From Crambe crambe (Eukaryota; Porifera; Demospongiae; Poecilosclerida; Crambeidae), in NCBI GenBank assembly GCA_963924555.1, contig OZ004587.1, positions 5,084,001-5,148,000 on the forward strand: a DNA stretch of 64,000 bases, written 5' to 3'. Below are positions 21,814 through 32,670 of this stretch, one piece after another; the first letter of the stretch is position 1; each line of letters starts with the position of its first letter. Both the position numbers and the translations under genes were made by a program. Below the pieces are notes generated by a model. That model was not told the DNA's origin. It searched no databases and saw nothing but the letters and a program-made list of their open reading frames with translations.

Positions 21814-24800
21814 ATGCAACACAAATTCATGATCTTGATCATTGCAGCATCAATGCTGCAGTGTTTCTCCAGTGCCACTCCTGCAACACCAAGATATGTG
21901 AAAACTGGAGAATGTGAAGTGAGTCATGCAGTAACAGCCAAGCCAGCTGCTTTGTTAGTTATCATTGCTCTTTTTTTTCTTTTTCTTTTTCATTTCTTCT
22001 TTATCGCATCTTCTTCTTCATCTTCTTCTTTAATTCCCTCTCCTAATAGCTATAATGATTGAATAAAAGTTATGTTGTTATAATACTGTTGCAGAGTGCT
22101 CAGCGTTGCCACTATCTCTACACTGCCTATCAACAATACTTCAGCAACAGTGAAGAAGGGAACGTGGGAATCAAAGCCGAACTTGACATAACTTGCATTT
22201 CATGTAAGTAATTGCATGCATGGTCTATTATAGCTAATTATATACAATAATTTTGCAGCTGGAATCCACAATGAAACTTCTGCAAAACTGTACTGCATGG
22301 ACATCAAGAGTGCCAAACTTTCTGGAAACATTTTTCAAGACAGCACCAACGAAGAAAAAAGGTATGTATCTGCAGATATAGCTAGTATACATATGTATGT
22401 TATCTATTATATAATTCACATAGAGGGATGCAGCAATCTATGACAAAACTGCTTTCTAAATGGTTCTGTTTCGTCCAGAATTCACATGGAAAAATTGCAG
22501 CTGTTTACCATTCCACCTCTGAGAACAATCAAGCTATCACCTTTAAGAAGGGTGTTGCTGCTGCTTTTCAGGCTAATTTTGATGACACTGAAGAAGAGGA
22601 AGAGACAGATTCAGAATCGACTCACACTTCCCACTACATGTAAGTTATTCATGGAGTCAATATTGCCAGGTTATGAATAATTTATTAATTGCTCTGAATG
22701 CAGTCATATTCCAACTGAAGAGGGAAAGATGAAAATGAGAAGAATCATTCATGCAAGAGATGTGCATGAGCTTGCATCGAGTGCACTGAAAAAGGACATT
22801 GAAATGGAGAAGGACGAAGAAATTGAGTACAAGTCAGGACGACTGGTGCATTCTGCTGGAAACATGACTGTGCATTTGGTGAATGAATCAGATGCCACAC
22901 AGGAGGATGAGCCTTTCTCAGCAATGTTCTCGGCAAGTGGGTGGTACGATCTAAAACTGCGAAGTTGTCATAAGATTACCAGCTACATGTTTGGGATTGA
23001 AAAGAAGAAGATTGATTCCAACATGAGGACTTCCATGGAAGAGAATTTGAAAGCAACAGTTGATGAAAGTGAGTCTTAATAGCTAAATACGCAGATTTAA
23101 CCATTAATAACTTTATATTGACACAGGAGATGATGCACTTCAGGAGATGAGAGTCTTGAGGGAAAAGCTTCCTTCTGGATCTGTAACCTTGGCTCTAGGA
23201 CAATACAGAGGAGATGAAAAGAGTGATAAACTAGGTGATAATGTCATGCAAATTCTGCAAGAGAAATGAAAAAAAAATAAAAATAAAAATAATAAATCAA
23301 TTAATTGTAGCAAATTGCCACATAATTATATCAATAATTATATCAATGGTTTTGAATTTTCTCAACAGTTCAAAAACTGAAGAGGATTGTAGAACTCGAG
23401 TCAGAGTATGGAGTTGAACCTTCAAATACTCCTGCTATAGATGAAATATTAGCTTTCATGAAACAAGTACGTAATCACATCATCATTACAGATTAATGGA
23501 ACCATTAATTTATTCGTAAAGATGCCAGACTCGGATTCTTATGAAAGACTAAGGGAAGCAGTTTTCATGCTGTTAAGTACTGATGGAAGTCTGAAATCAC
23601 AAATGGTAATTATTTACGTATGAACAATTACTATCAGATACATGGCAAGGTCAATGACCCCATGACCCCTAGGCAAGGTCAACGACCCCATGATCCCATG
23701 ACCCCTAGCCAATAATTACAGGAGAATGCAATATTTAACAATAATAATTATAAGAGGAGCGATGTGTTTATTAATGAATGTTTGAAACTAGCTTTTATGT
23801 GCTAACCTTCAGGCTCTCTTGAATGCTCTGAACAGTACGAATGATAGTCTGGAGGCAAACACGATCCTCACTCACATATCCTTCTTGGATCGGGCAAGTC
23901 TCGACCTTGTCATTGGTCTGGAAGATCATTTGCACAACCCGAATCCCAAATTCAACGATAGCATCTCTGACCAGCTACTTTTGGTGTATGGAAGTCTTGC
24001 AACCAAAGGCTCTGAAGAGGTTGAAGTTCGAGTCATGAATTATTTCAACATAATATCTTCAAGCATCAACAGCCAAACTGATCCTGATCTCTCACGAAGC
24101 ATTCTAATAGTCCATGCTCTAGGGAACACTGGATCAGAGTCATCTCTTACAGTCATTCTCAGCTTTCTTAATCGATCTGCACAGCATAGTGAATCAAAAG
24201 AGATGAAGTTAGCCGTCATCGATGCACTGAGTAAGCTTACTGATAAGAACACTGTATTGACAGTACTTGAAGACTTCTTAGTCCCTGGGACCTCTGACTC
24301 AGAAGAATACGTAGCTGCTGTCATTGAAACACTAGATCACGGATTCGAGTATGTTGAAAGCAGACGACAGCAGGTAGACGAATACATCACTTACCTCACA
24401 TCTCACACCATCTTATACTCCATTGTACGAGTATCTGCTTCAATCAACAGTACCGATCTACACATGATGGTGGTGGATTACTTCAAGAAGATCGATTCGA
24501 AAGATCTCCTTTTTGAAATACTTGAAAGAGAGAGCACAATACCAGGTGGTCGAGCCAAGCGACAAACGAGTGACTGGGACTCTTCATCCAATTCTGACTA
24601 CAATTACGTTGCTTCATTATCAACTCGACAAAGTGATGTCAATACCTATCCCCGTCATAAAGCATACATCACCTCAAAGACCATTGGCATCAGCAAAGCT
24701 AATATCAAAATAGCCAGTGGGTACTTTGCAGGAATTGGTACTTACTGTGATGGAATGAAAGCTTTCGCTCGAGGCATTGTAAAAGCGACAGTTCTCTCAC

Positions 24801-26416
24801 AGTCTGCAACCTTAGCTGATCTTAAATTCCAGCTAACTGCTTCCACCACATCCATATCCATTTCGCTATATGCCAGAGTAGGTACCAATACTCTACTCGA
24901 CTTTAACTTCAACCGAGGACTATCCAGCCACTGCAGAGCCGATTCTCGCCCTCTGGGTCGGTATCGAAGAACCCTCTCCCGTTTCAGGATTCCAGTCTCC
25001 ATCTTTGGAATTTCCTTACGAATTTCGATTGCTCTTCATGGACAATTAGATATAAACTTCAATACGAATGTCTGCATCGGTAGAACAGGAACAGAAGCAT
25101 CGGGAGCTTTGGGTGCACTAGCTTTCACATTGGGAGTTACTATTGAAGGAAGTGTTTCTGTTAGTTTGGTGGTAAGTCCTATAATACAATGTAAAGCATG
25201 CTATCCAAATTTTTGAATGGAAACTAATTGTTTTCTGTACATTTTGTTTCTCCTTTTATAGGCAGCACGAGCAGGCCTGTCTGCTGAGGCCACTTTCAAC
25301 TATCAGATTGAGCCAGCAGCAGGTGTCCAGGCTTGTATGGCATGCTGTACTTTCTCCGCAAGGTCGTGCATTGGAGTTTTAGACTCGAGGCCCAATAATC
25401 GGGTCGAATTCTATGCATGGTACCAAATCAGAAATGTACGTACTTGTCGTCGAAGAGTGTCACTGCCATGGGGACGTTCCATTAGTATAGTGAGTTAATA
25501 GCTATATAGCTACGTGTACCATAGCTACATGAAAATATAATTTAAGCAGGAACAATAGATTAGCTACAGCCTTAAAAAGCTATATCACATACTAGAAAAA
25601 TATAGCTACCTGTATCACGTACAGCCTGATAACTATAACAAGACAGAGGACAGTGATAAGTTATATATCTATGATTAGTGCTGTGTAACCATCTATCTAC
25701 GTATAGCTTCTAGCTATACTAAGACAAAATACCATTATTGTTTTTCTTTTGTTACACAGCCTTACCCATGTTTTTCATGGGGGAGTCGCCGTCGTTTTAG
25801 TCCCTTGAGTGCAAGCTGGAGCCTTCCTTCTCGAGAGATAAGGCCTGTGATTCAGCATTGTAATGGAATATTGAATCCCATGTGTGTTGGTGGAGCTCTG
25901 AGCAGTCGCCTTTTCCCTACTTCACCAGTAATCTCACGGAGCTGTGAAGTGGTTACACCTCGCCCTATCAATCCTAGTCCTAGTCCTAGTCCTAGTCCTA
26001 GTCCTAGTCCTAGCCCTAGTCCTAGTCCTAGTCCTAGTCCTAGTCCTAGCTCTAGTCCTAACCCTAGTGTTATCCCTAGTGCTAGTCCTAGCCCTAGCCC
26101 TAGCCCTAGCCCTACCTCAGCTCCCAGAACCAAGTCAGCTCCCAAGACCAAGCCAGCTCCCAAGACCACACCAACTGCTGGGACCACTGGTCCGGGCCGC
26201 CCTACCTCAGCTCCCAGAACCAAGCCAGCTCCCAAGACCATGCCAACTGCTGGGACCACTGGTCCTGGGCGCCCTACCTCAGCTCCCAAGACCAAGACAG
26301 CTCCCAAGACCATGCCAACTGCCGGGACCACTGGTCCTGGGCGCCCTACCTCAGCTCCCAAGACAATGCCAACTTCCGGGACCACTGAACCAGTAGTGAT
26401 AATCCAACCAGAATAA
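21814..26416 (+). CDS. Large lipid transfer (vitellogenin-N type) protein, copy B, with Pro-rich tail
   Basis: Eleven exons: 21814-21918, 22095-22203, 22259-22361, 22424-22639, 22704-23068, 23127-23234, 23369-23466, 23522-23605, 23813-25171, 25262-25489, 25760-26416; 1143 aa. Exons 2, 4-9 have exactly the lengths of copy A. Signal peptide MILIIAASMLQCFSS; N-terminal lipoprotein domain (GKIAAVYHSTSENNQ) up to about residue 300; helical superhelix to about 640 (VHALGNTGSESS); RAKR at 643-646; beta-rich C-terminal part; Cys-rich block VQACMACCTFSARSC in exon 10. Unlike copy A the last exon runs on into about 17 Ser-Pro-type dipeptides and three and a half 24-residue TSAPxTKxAPKT...GRP repeats. 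The stop overlaps an AATAAA at 26412-26417. Secreted lipid carrier is the expected role; the tail suggests O-glycosylation. Confidence 0.85.
25968..26396 (+). repeat. Coding repeats in the tail of lipid-transfer copy B
   Basis: First a CCTAGT hexamer array (about 25972-26112, with CCTAGC variants) encoding SP dipeptides, then 72-base units (about 26116-26390) encoding TSAPKTKTAPKTMPTAGTTG and GRP. Copy A has a stop before this point, so the repeats are specific to one paralogue. Confidence 0.9.
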
Positions 26417-26794
26417 ACTTGTTCACTGGCTTGATATATTTTATAACTGTAATTAACTGGCTTGATATACTTTAAAACTGTAATTATTGAGCTACGTACT
26501 TGCTGCTGATACATAGAACTTTTTTTGCGTAGTTTTTTTTTTGTTGTTGTTGTTGTTTTTGTTGTTAATTATTGATTGTTTGCTACATATGCCATTAAAC
26601 CGGTTACACCAATAATCAGCCCCACCCATAAACCCTTGGGTTATGGTCAACTCGACTGTCAAAGCACGTAACACTAGTGCTGGAAAACTCTTAAGCAATA
26701 TAAAGAGCACATGGTTATTCGTATTTTTGCACACACAATGACATCATGACAAATTATAACAATGACATAATAACAAATTCAATGTGATTAATGG
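26417..26794. other. 3' flank of lipid-transfer copy B
   Basis: A ~40-base unit (ACTGGCTTGATATA and onward to CTGTAATTA) is repeated twice at 26423-26487. A TTG microsatellite lies at 26541-26566. No gene. Confidence 0.5.
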
Positions 26795-26991
26795 GTACTT
26801 GAGAAAAGGGGTCTTATCACGCAAAAATTCAAAACGGAGTTATTGGTATCATTCTAAAGCTCACGTATGGCTTTTAGATCAAATTTATACACCACTTTGT
26901 TCCTAAGGTGAATTTTACATCTCATGTACGTACATTTTAGCGTTTAACAGCTTTTAATGTTTTGCAAGATAAGACCCCTTATCTCAAGTAC
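26795..26991. mobile_element. MITE with TA duplication
   Basis: Inverted termini CTTGAGAAAAGGGGTCTTAT and its near-complement (AAGACCCCTTATCTCAAG) lie between TA dinucleotides, about 197 bp in all, no ORF. The TA flanks fit a Tc1/mariner-type origin. Confidence 0.6.
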
Positions 26992-28312
26992 TATCACATA
27001 TATTAATTTAGCTGAATAGGTGGAAGGGAAAGACAGAATAGTATATATCTACTGGAAGGAAAACCTCTAATGATGCATGGCCAGTATGTGACTCAAGTCT
27101 TCCTTATAGCTATCCATATATGTACGAGTAGCTGACCCATTAAAATAATTGGATGGCTACACCAGACTAGTGTCAGAGGCCATAGCTACATACATACATA
27201 CATACATAGCTATACATAGCTATAGCAGAAGGTATTATGAAACTGTAATAGGATTTGTCCCGATATCAATAGCTACCATTTTATACGTTGCTATATATAA
27301 ATGCTACTGGCTTGGATGTGTTGATTGTCTGACTGCTTATAATCTCTGGTTCTCCTGCTATCCGACTGCTCATCTTCTTGGCTGCTCATCTTCTCGGCTT
27401 CCCTACTGTCTTTGATGCATGTATTGTGATCACTTTCTCACTGTCTATCGGCTTCTTACATTTCATGTAACTCTAGGTGATTCTGAAGGCACAGTGGGAG
27501 ATCAGCTGTTGCATCATAATTATATAGCTAGACTCAACAGTACAAAGCATAACAAAAGAAGTACGTATACATGTAATTGGTGTATTGATCTTTTAATTAA
27601 AACACAGTGACCATAGAATGTACACAAAGGGATTATTATTATAAAGAGGTAGCTAGCTTGTTAAGTACAGGGAATTGTGTGGGTGCCTGAACAGTACTTA
27701 CCCACACAGTCACTAGTTCAGAATCGGAATAATTTCTAGCTAGCTACCTTTCTGCTGAAGTCAATTAGACTACAACTTTTTTCCAGGAGGTATGTAGTTG
27801 TAGCTATGTACTACATGTAGTGATTAAGGACAATTTGTAGATTAACCTGCCAGTTTTATGTGGGAACTACAATTAATTATACAAGTAAAACTGTATAGTG
27901 AAATTTTGTAGCTATCTGGATGAGTTTTGCATGAACCAGCAGTAACTAGTTCTTCTATCTCCATGTGCTATCTGCTCATCTTTAGCCCATAAGTGATAAG
28001 AGGGAAAGTCCCTAATTCGATTTAATAGTATAGGTGTAATTACAGGCCCGTAGCAACCGGTCAGGCCAGTCAGGCCATGGCCTGACCACTTTTAAACCTT
28101 TGACCCGATTCCCCTAAGTGAGCATTAGGGCTCACTCAACTACGTATAATGCTATTCTCAAATTCTCAAGCACACTGCATGCCCATAATGCACATTACTG
28201 CTAGTGCTAGAAGCTTCAGACTCAGGCTCAATTTCTTTCCCAGAAAAGCTTCGGGCATCTTTTCTTTCAGTATCAATTATACTAAAAATGTTGACCTAGA
28301 TGTGGGTATATA
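26992..28312. other. Intergenic; no gene seen
   Basis: AT-rich. A CATA microsatellite lies at 27187-27206. ORFs at 27149-27610 are short and carry no recognisable domain or splice context. Confidence 0.45.
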
Positions 28313-28613
28313 GGGTCTTCCGAATTATGCTCATTTTTTTCTTATTATGCTATTCCAGCAATGCTACTTTTTTCTTTTATTATGCCACTGTAATATAAGT
28401 ATTATGCTCAAAATTATGCTCAGTTTCCATAGAAACAACCATAAACCCACAACAGAAACCAAGGCACAGTCATGTCACATGAGTGACATGTCACCACATG
28501 CTTTTATCAAGCTGGGCAGCAGCCCAAATGTCTCATTATGCCAGCATTATGCTCGTATGCTTTTAGCACCTATTATGCTCAAAATTATTATGCCAGCATA
28601 ATTCGGAAGACCC
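28313..28613. mobile_element. MITE, GGGTCTTCCG family, copy 1
   Basis: Inverted termini GGGTCTTCCGAATTATGCT and AGCATAATTCGGAAGACCC between TA dinucleotides (28311-28312 and 28614-28615). The interior is full of TTATGC words. A second copy is at 54597-55133. Confidence 0.8.
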
Positions 28614-28724
28614 TACGTACATGTGGGTGTCTGGATTGGTGGAATGGAATGGAATACTGGAATCTGAGATTCCGATTATTAACACATGTTCCAACCTTGA
28701 CTTCCATGTTCTATATTGCATTGG

Positions 28725-29338
28725 TATTAAATCTGTGATTGCTAGCAACAATTGTACCAATTCAGATGCATGCAGGAATCTATAACATGCATCAGTGTGA
28801 TGCAGTTAAAGGTGGATGTACAGCTTTATGTTAAACATAACCATGAAAAAATTGCTTATCGCGCAGAGGGTTGGAGTGCACAACACATCATGTTGATCAC
28901 TACATATCACTTGAAGGTAGCTAGTAGGCCTGGATAAATAATGCTGGCAAGTGATTGTATTACTGAAACCTCAAAAAAAAAAGACATGATTTGAGGTCCG
29001 GAGCAATAGATATGTTACTCAACAAACATCCATAGGAGTAGTCAACATGATCATGTCTCCTCTTGTGCACTGTATTCCATTCCACTGTTTCCAGGCAGGC
29101 CTACTAGCTAGCTGCCTTCAAGTGATATGTAGATATGTTACTCAGCAAACATCCATAGTAACAGGTGATCAATATGATCACGTCTCCTCTTGTGTTGTGC
29201 ACTCCAACCAAAAGCAATTTTTTTCATGGTTACGTTTAACACAAAGCTGCTACATCCACCTTTAACTGCATCACACTGATGTATGCTATAGATTCTTACA
29301 TCTGAACTGGTACAATTGTTGCACAGATTTAATACCTA
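28725..29338. repeat. Imperfect foldback, about 610 bp
   Basis: The left side (GGTATTAAATCTGTG, then GATGCAGTTAAAGGTGGATG and ACCATGAAAAAATTGCTT) returns as reverse complement on the right side ending 29338. The arms continue inward to a shared ATATCACTTGAAGG word, with an extra 50-60 bases on the right. Probably a foldback transposon. No ORF. Confidence 0.7.
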
Positions 29339-29459
29339 TTAGTACATGGTAGGCTCTGTCAGCATACGTCCGTTTACTAGTAAACTGTAGCTAAAAGTAC
29401 CAATTTATATTTCAGAGTCTACACTAGTTGCATGCCCTCTCGCTACTTCGCGGCTTGAT

Positions 29460-29705
29460 GCCCTTGCATGTACACAGCTGCTGCAGCCAGTCAGCATTGA
29501 GTTAGCAATAGCATTTTAACTTATATAAAAGATGCCATTTCATCATGCATGATAATGATGAATAACATGCACACAGCTGCAACATCTAAGTCAGCATTTT
29601 AACTAAAATAAAATATGTTTTGCTGATTCCATTTTGACATGCATGACATGATGAATAACATGTAGCTACACAGCTGCTGCAGCCAGTCGGCATTGACTTA
29701 GCAAC
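29460..29705. repeat. Tandem repeat, unit about 110 bp
   Basis: ACACAGCTGCTGCAGCCAGT and GATGAATAACATG blocks recur three times with intervening TTAGCAA and AAAATATG-type spacers. Confidence 0.6.
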
Positions 29706-29968
29706 ATCTAGGGGGTGTCTTGATTCGGTGGAATGGACTAGTGGAATGGAATTGTGGAATGGAATGCTTCAGAGGGCAATACCTTATCAAGATCATCCAG
29801 CACATTATTCAGCTTGGGTGTCTAGATTCAGTGGATTGGTGGAATGGGAATATACTGGAATCTAAGATTTAGATTATTAACACACATTCCGACCTTGGCT
29901 TCCATGTTCTATATTGCAGCTATAACATTTACACTATGCCTTTATAGCATGGCCCTCTCACCACTTTG

Positions 29969-30101
29969 CAGTGTTGCCAGGTTCATGGATTTATCCACAA
30001 TCTGTGGATTTTTGGATAACAAAATTGTCTACATGTCTATGGATTTCTATGGATGTATATGGTATCTGTGGATTTTTTAAGAGAGCAACCTGGCAACACT
30101 G
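29969..30101. mobile_element. 133-bp inverted-repeat element, 6-bp target duplication
   Basis: Termini CAGTGTTGCCAGGTT and AACCTGGCAACACTG. Both flanks are ACTTTG (29963-29968 and 30102-30107). A second copy at 55276-55410 is inside another element. Confidence 0.8.
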
Positions 30102-30693
30102 ACTTTGTGACTCAATGCATGTCAAAAGGGAATCAGCAAGTTGCCAGTCACTGCTCAAATTAAGTTCTACCTATAAAATGTTCACCAGGCAGCATAATTT
30201 ATGCAGCCCTAGTGAATAGTATTGTGTAGCCACACCCATTTCACTTGACCACACCCATATCCTGGCCTGACCATTAAAATTTTGCTTCCTATGGGCCTGA
30301 ATTACTTTGCCTCTCCAATTACCTAGCCAGTTCCTCGTGCAATTATAACTCAAAAGCATGTGATTGCCTATTAATCATATGGTAAATTACTTGTATCTGC
30401 CAGGCAGCTGCATGTAGGAAGCTGTGAACCTGCAATGCTTGCCACTTACTTCAGCCTATCGGTGGCCTACCAGGCGGACAATCCACTTAGATAGCCCACT
30501 TAGATAGCTAAGCCTAGCACCTACAATTCACCCTGAAAAAACGCTGTAGAAATCAATCAAGCTTGCAAATGTACTATATTAACCCAATAATCAGACGCCA
30601 CGCCCACGTGATTAATTAAGTCAACAAGATTAGCATAAAAGCAGTAGCTACCTGCAGAACCATTGCTGATGCTTTAGGTCTATGTACATAACA

Positions 30694-32652
30694 ATGATGA
30701 GTTTCGTTCACAGAGTGTTGTCAATTGCTCTTCTCCTACAGTTCTACAGCCAGTTTGGTAAATAGCTACTATAGGCCTATAGCTATTAAAACATGTAGCT
30801 TATTAGCTTATTAAGCTAGAATATTGATTGCTAGCTAGCTGGCCATCTAGCATAGATGTGTAGCTAGCTACTTAGCCGCTGTGTATATGACAGCCCCCAT
30901 AAACTGTTAGCTATATATAATTATTATTATTATAGCAAGATATACAGTACATTATTACGGGTGCTTTATATTTGTATGTAGCTAGTAAGAATGCATCATA
31001 ATTAAGCAAGTAAAGCTACAGCCTGTAGCTACATGACAGAAGACAAGCATGCACTGATGTGTATACTCACACTGCAGCACAGGCTAATGTTGTAGCCAAC
31101 TAGAAAAAGCCTTCTGTGTATGCAAGTCTATTAGCTACCTAACCTTGATGGCCAAAATTTATGCCGTAAACATTGGATATCGCTAATGTGGTGATCATTA
31201 CTAGTTGACTATAGCAGAATTGAGTTTTTCATGACAGAATTTACCTGCAGCATGGGCATTTTCTCTATGCTATGAGACACTTGATTGTGGTGGGATACTT
31301 ATGCAAAGTACAGCATCACTTCCTAATGGAGAGCCAAGGTGCTGCATTGAAGGCTTCAGGGCATATCAGGGAAGTGGGGTTGAAGGGTGCATACCCTGTC
31401 GAGGTGAGTAGTAAAATTGCATGTCTCCTTCCTCCTTTCAATTTCCTTCTTGAAATTGTTTTATGGTGTAGCTACTACGTATACCACATAAGTCTTACAA
31501 TTATGTTAAATAGCTATGTGGTAATTATTGTTATTGTTGCATGAGGTATAGCTATTACTAACCAGTCATTTCTTCTTTGTTTCACATGTGTAACCAAAAT
31601 TGGGCAATCTGCTAGCTAGCTATCAATCAGAATATATTAAACACCTCAGTTATCTTCTAACTTAATTATTAAACTTAAAAACTGTCTATTGCAAATGCTA
31701 TCGCAATTCAAAAGACTTATGTATACACATGCCCTGATTAGCAGTGCAGTTATCTCCATATATAATATATAGTTTTTACGTAGTGACAAATAAGTGCATG
31801 CATGCTGCCACATTAAATTTACTATTAGCTATTATCTAGCTCCTTATTAGGCCACTATTAATAAAATACTTGTTTACTGTCCCCTATTGGCTTGAATATC
31901 AGTGCAGGAGGGAGGTTATACATTATTAGTTTTTCATCTTTCTTCAGCACATCTGTAAAGGGGAACACAGTCGAAAAATCCAGCTTGTAGAGCGGTAAAG
32001 CCGGTAAATAGCTCACAAAAACTTCTCTCACTTTGAATTTCAATGATATGTAGTCCAAGGAACCAAAGGCTTCCCCAAACCTATAACTACCTCAGGCGGC
32101 CCATGCACGTACGTACGTACGTATGTACGTGCTATAATTTCCAATGATGTCATTACTGAGCATGCACAGTAATGATAGTATCATGAAATCGATGCAGGTG
32201 GGTGACAGGAAATAAGTTATTTTGTAATGGTGGTCTTAAGACAGTCATAGCTAATGGTGCTCAATTGCTTTATATTGAAGTCCTTTTCAATTATTGCTAT
32301 AGCTATGGCTCCACCACCAACTACAATGATGAGCACTTCAGCTGAAGACTCCATAACAACAGCAGCACACACAGCAGCAGCAACCACAACAGCACACACC
32401 ACAGCACACACCAGTGACACTGATGACGTGTCCTCAACTGCTAGCGTGCCTTCAACTGCTGGCATGCCCTCGACTACTCAAGTCGGCAATGTTGGTGAGA
32501 TCTCGGGAGTGTCTATTGGCAGCTGTCAAGCAGGGTGCATAGCAGGGGTTGTCCTAGGCACCGTCTTTGGAATGCTTATCATGGTAGGTGGTACGGCTGC
32601 TATCATTATAGCTGCATTCCATGTCATTGCAAAAAATCAACCGAAAACATGA
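30694..32652 (+). CDS. Small mucin-like single-pass membrane protein
   Basis: Three exons, both introns phase 1: 30694-30757, 31314-31403, 32303-32652; 167 aa, TGA. Exon 1 is a signal peptide (MMSFVHRVLSIALLLQFYSQ). Exon 2 is a short Cys-rich segment (EPRCCIEGFRAYQGSG, then GCIPC). Exon 3 is a Thr/Ser/Ala-rich stretch (TTAAHTAAATTTAHTTAHTS) likely to be O-glycosylated, followed by a hydrophobic segment (GVVLGTVFGMLIMVGGTAA) and a very short cytoplasmic tail ending KNQPKT. AATAAA follows at 32665-32670. The family is not recognised. The two short N-terminal exons rest on phase and splice consensus, so an additional exon between 31404 and 32302 cannot be excluded. Confidence 0.65.
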
Positions 32653-32664
32653 ATAGACTCCCTA

Positions 32665-32670
32665 AATAAA
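32665..32670 (+). terminator. Polyadenylation signal
   Basis: AATAAA 12 bases after the stop of the small membrane protein gene. Confidence 0.6.

Noticed and set aside
25852..26514. Minus-strand GLGLGL/VVPAVGMVLG ORF
   Set aside because: Antisense of the SP and TSAPKT repeats of lipid-transfer copy B.
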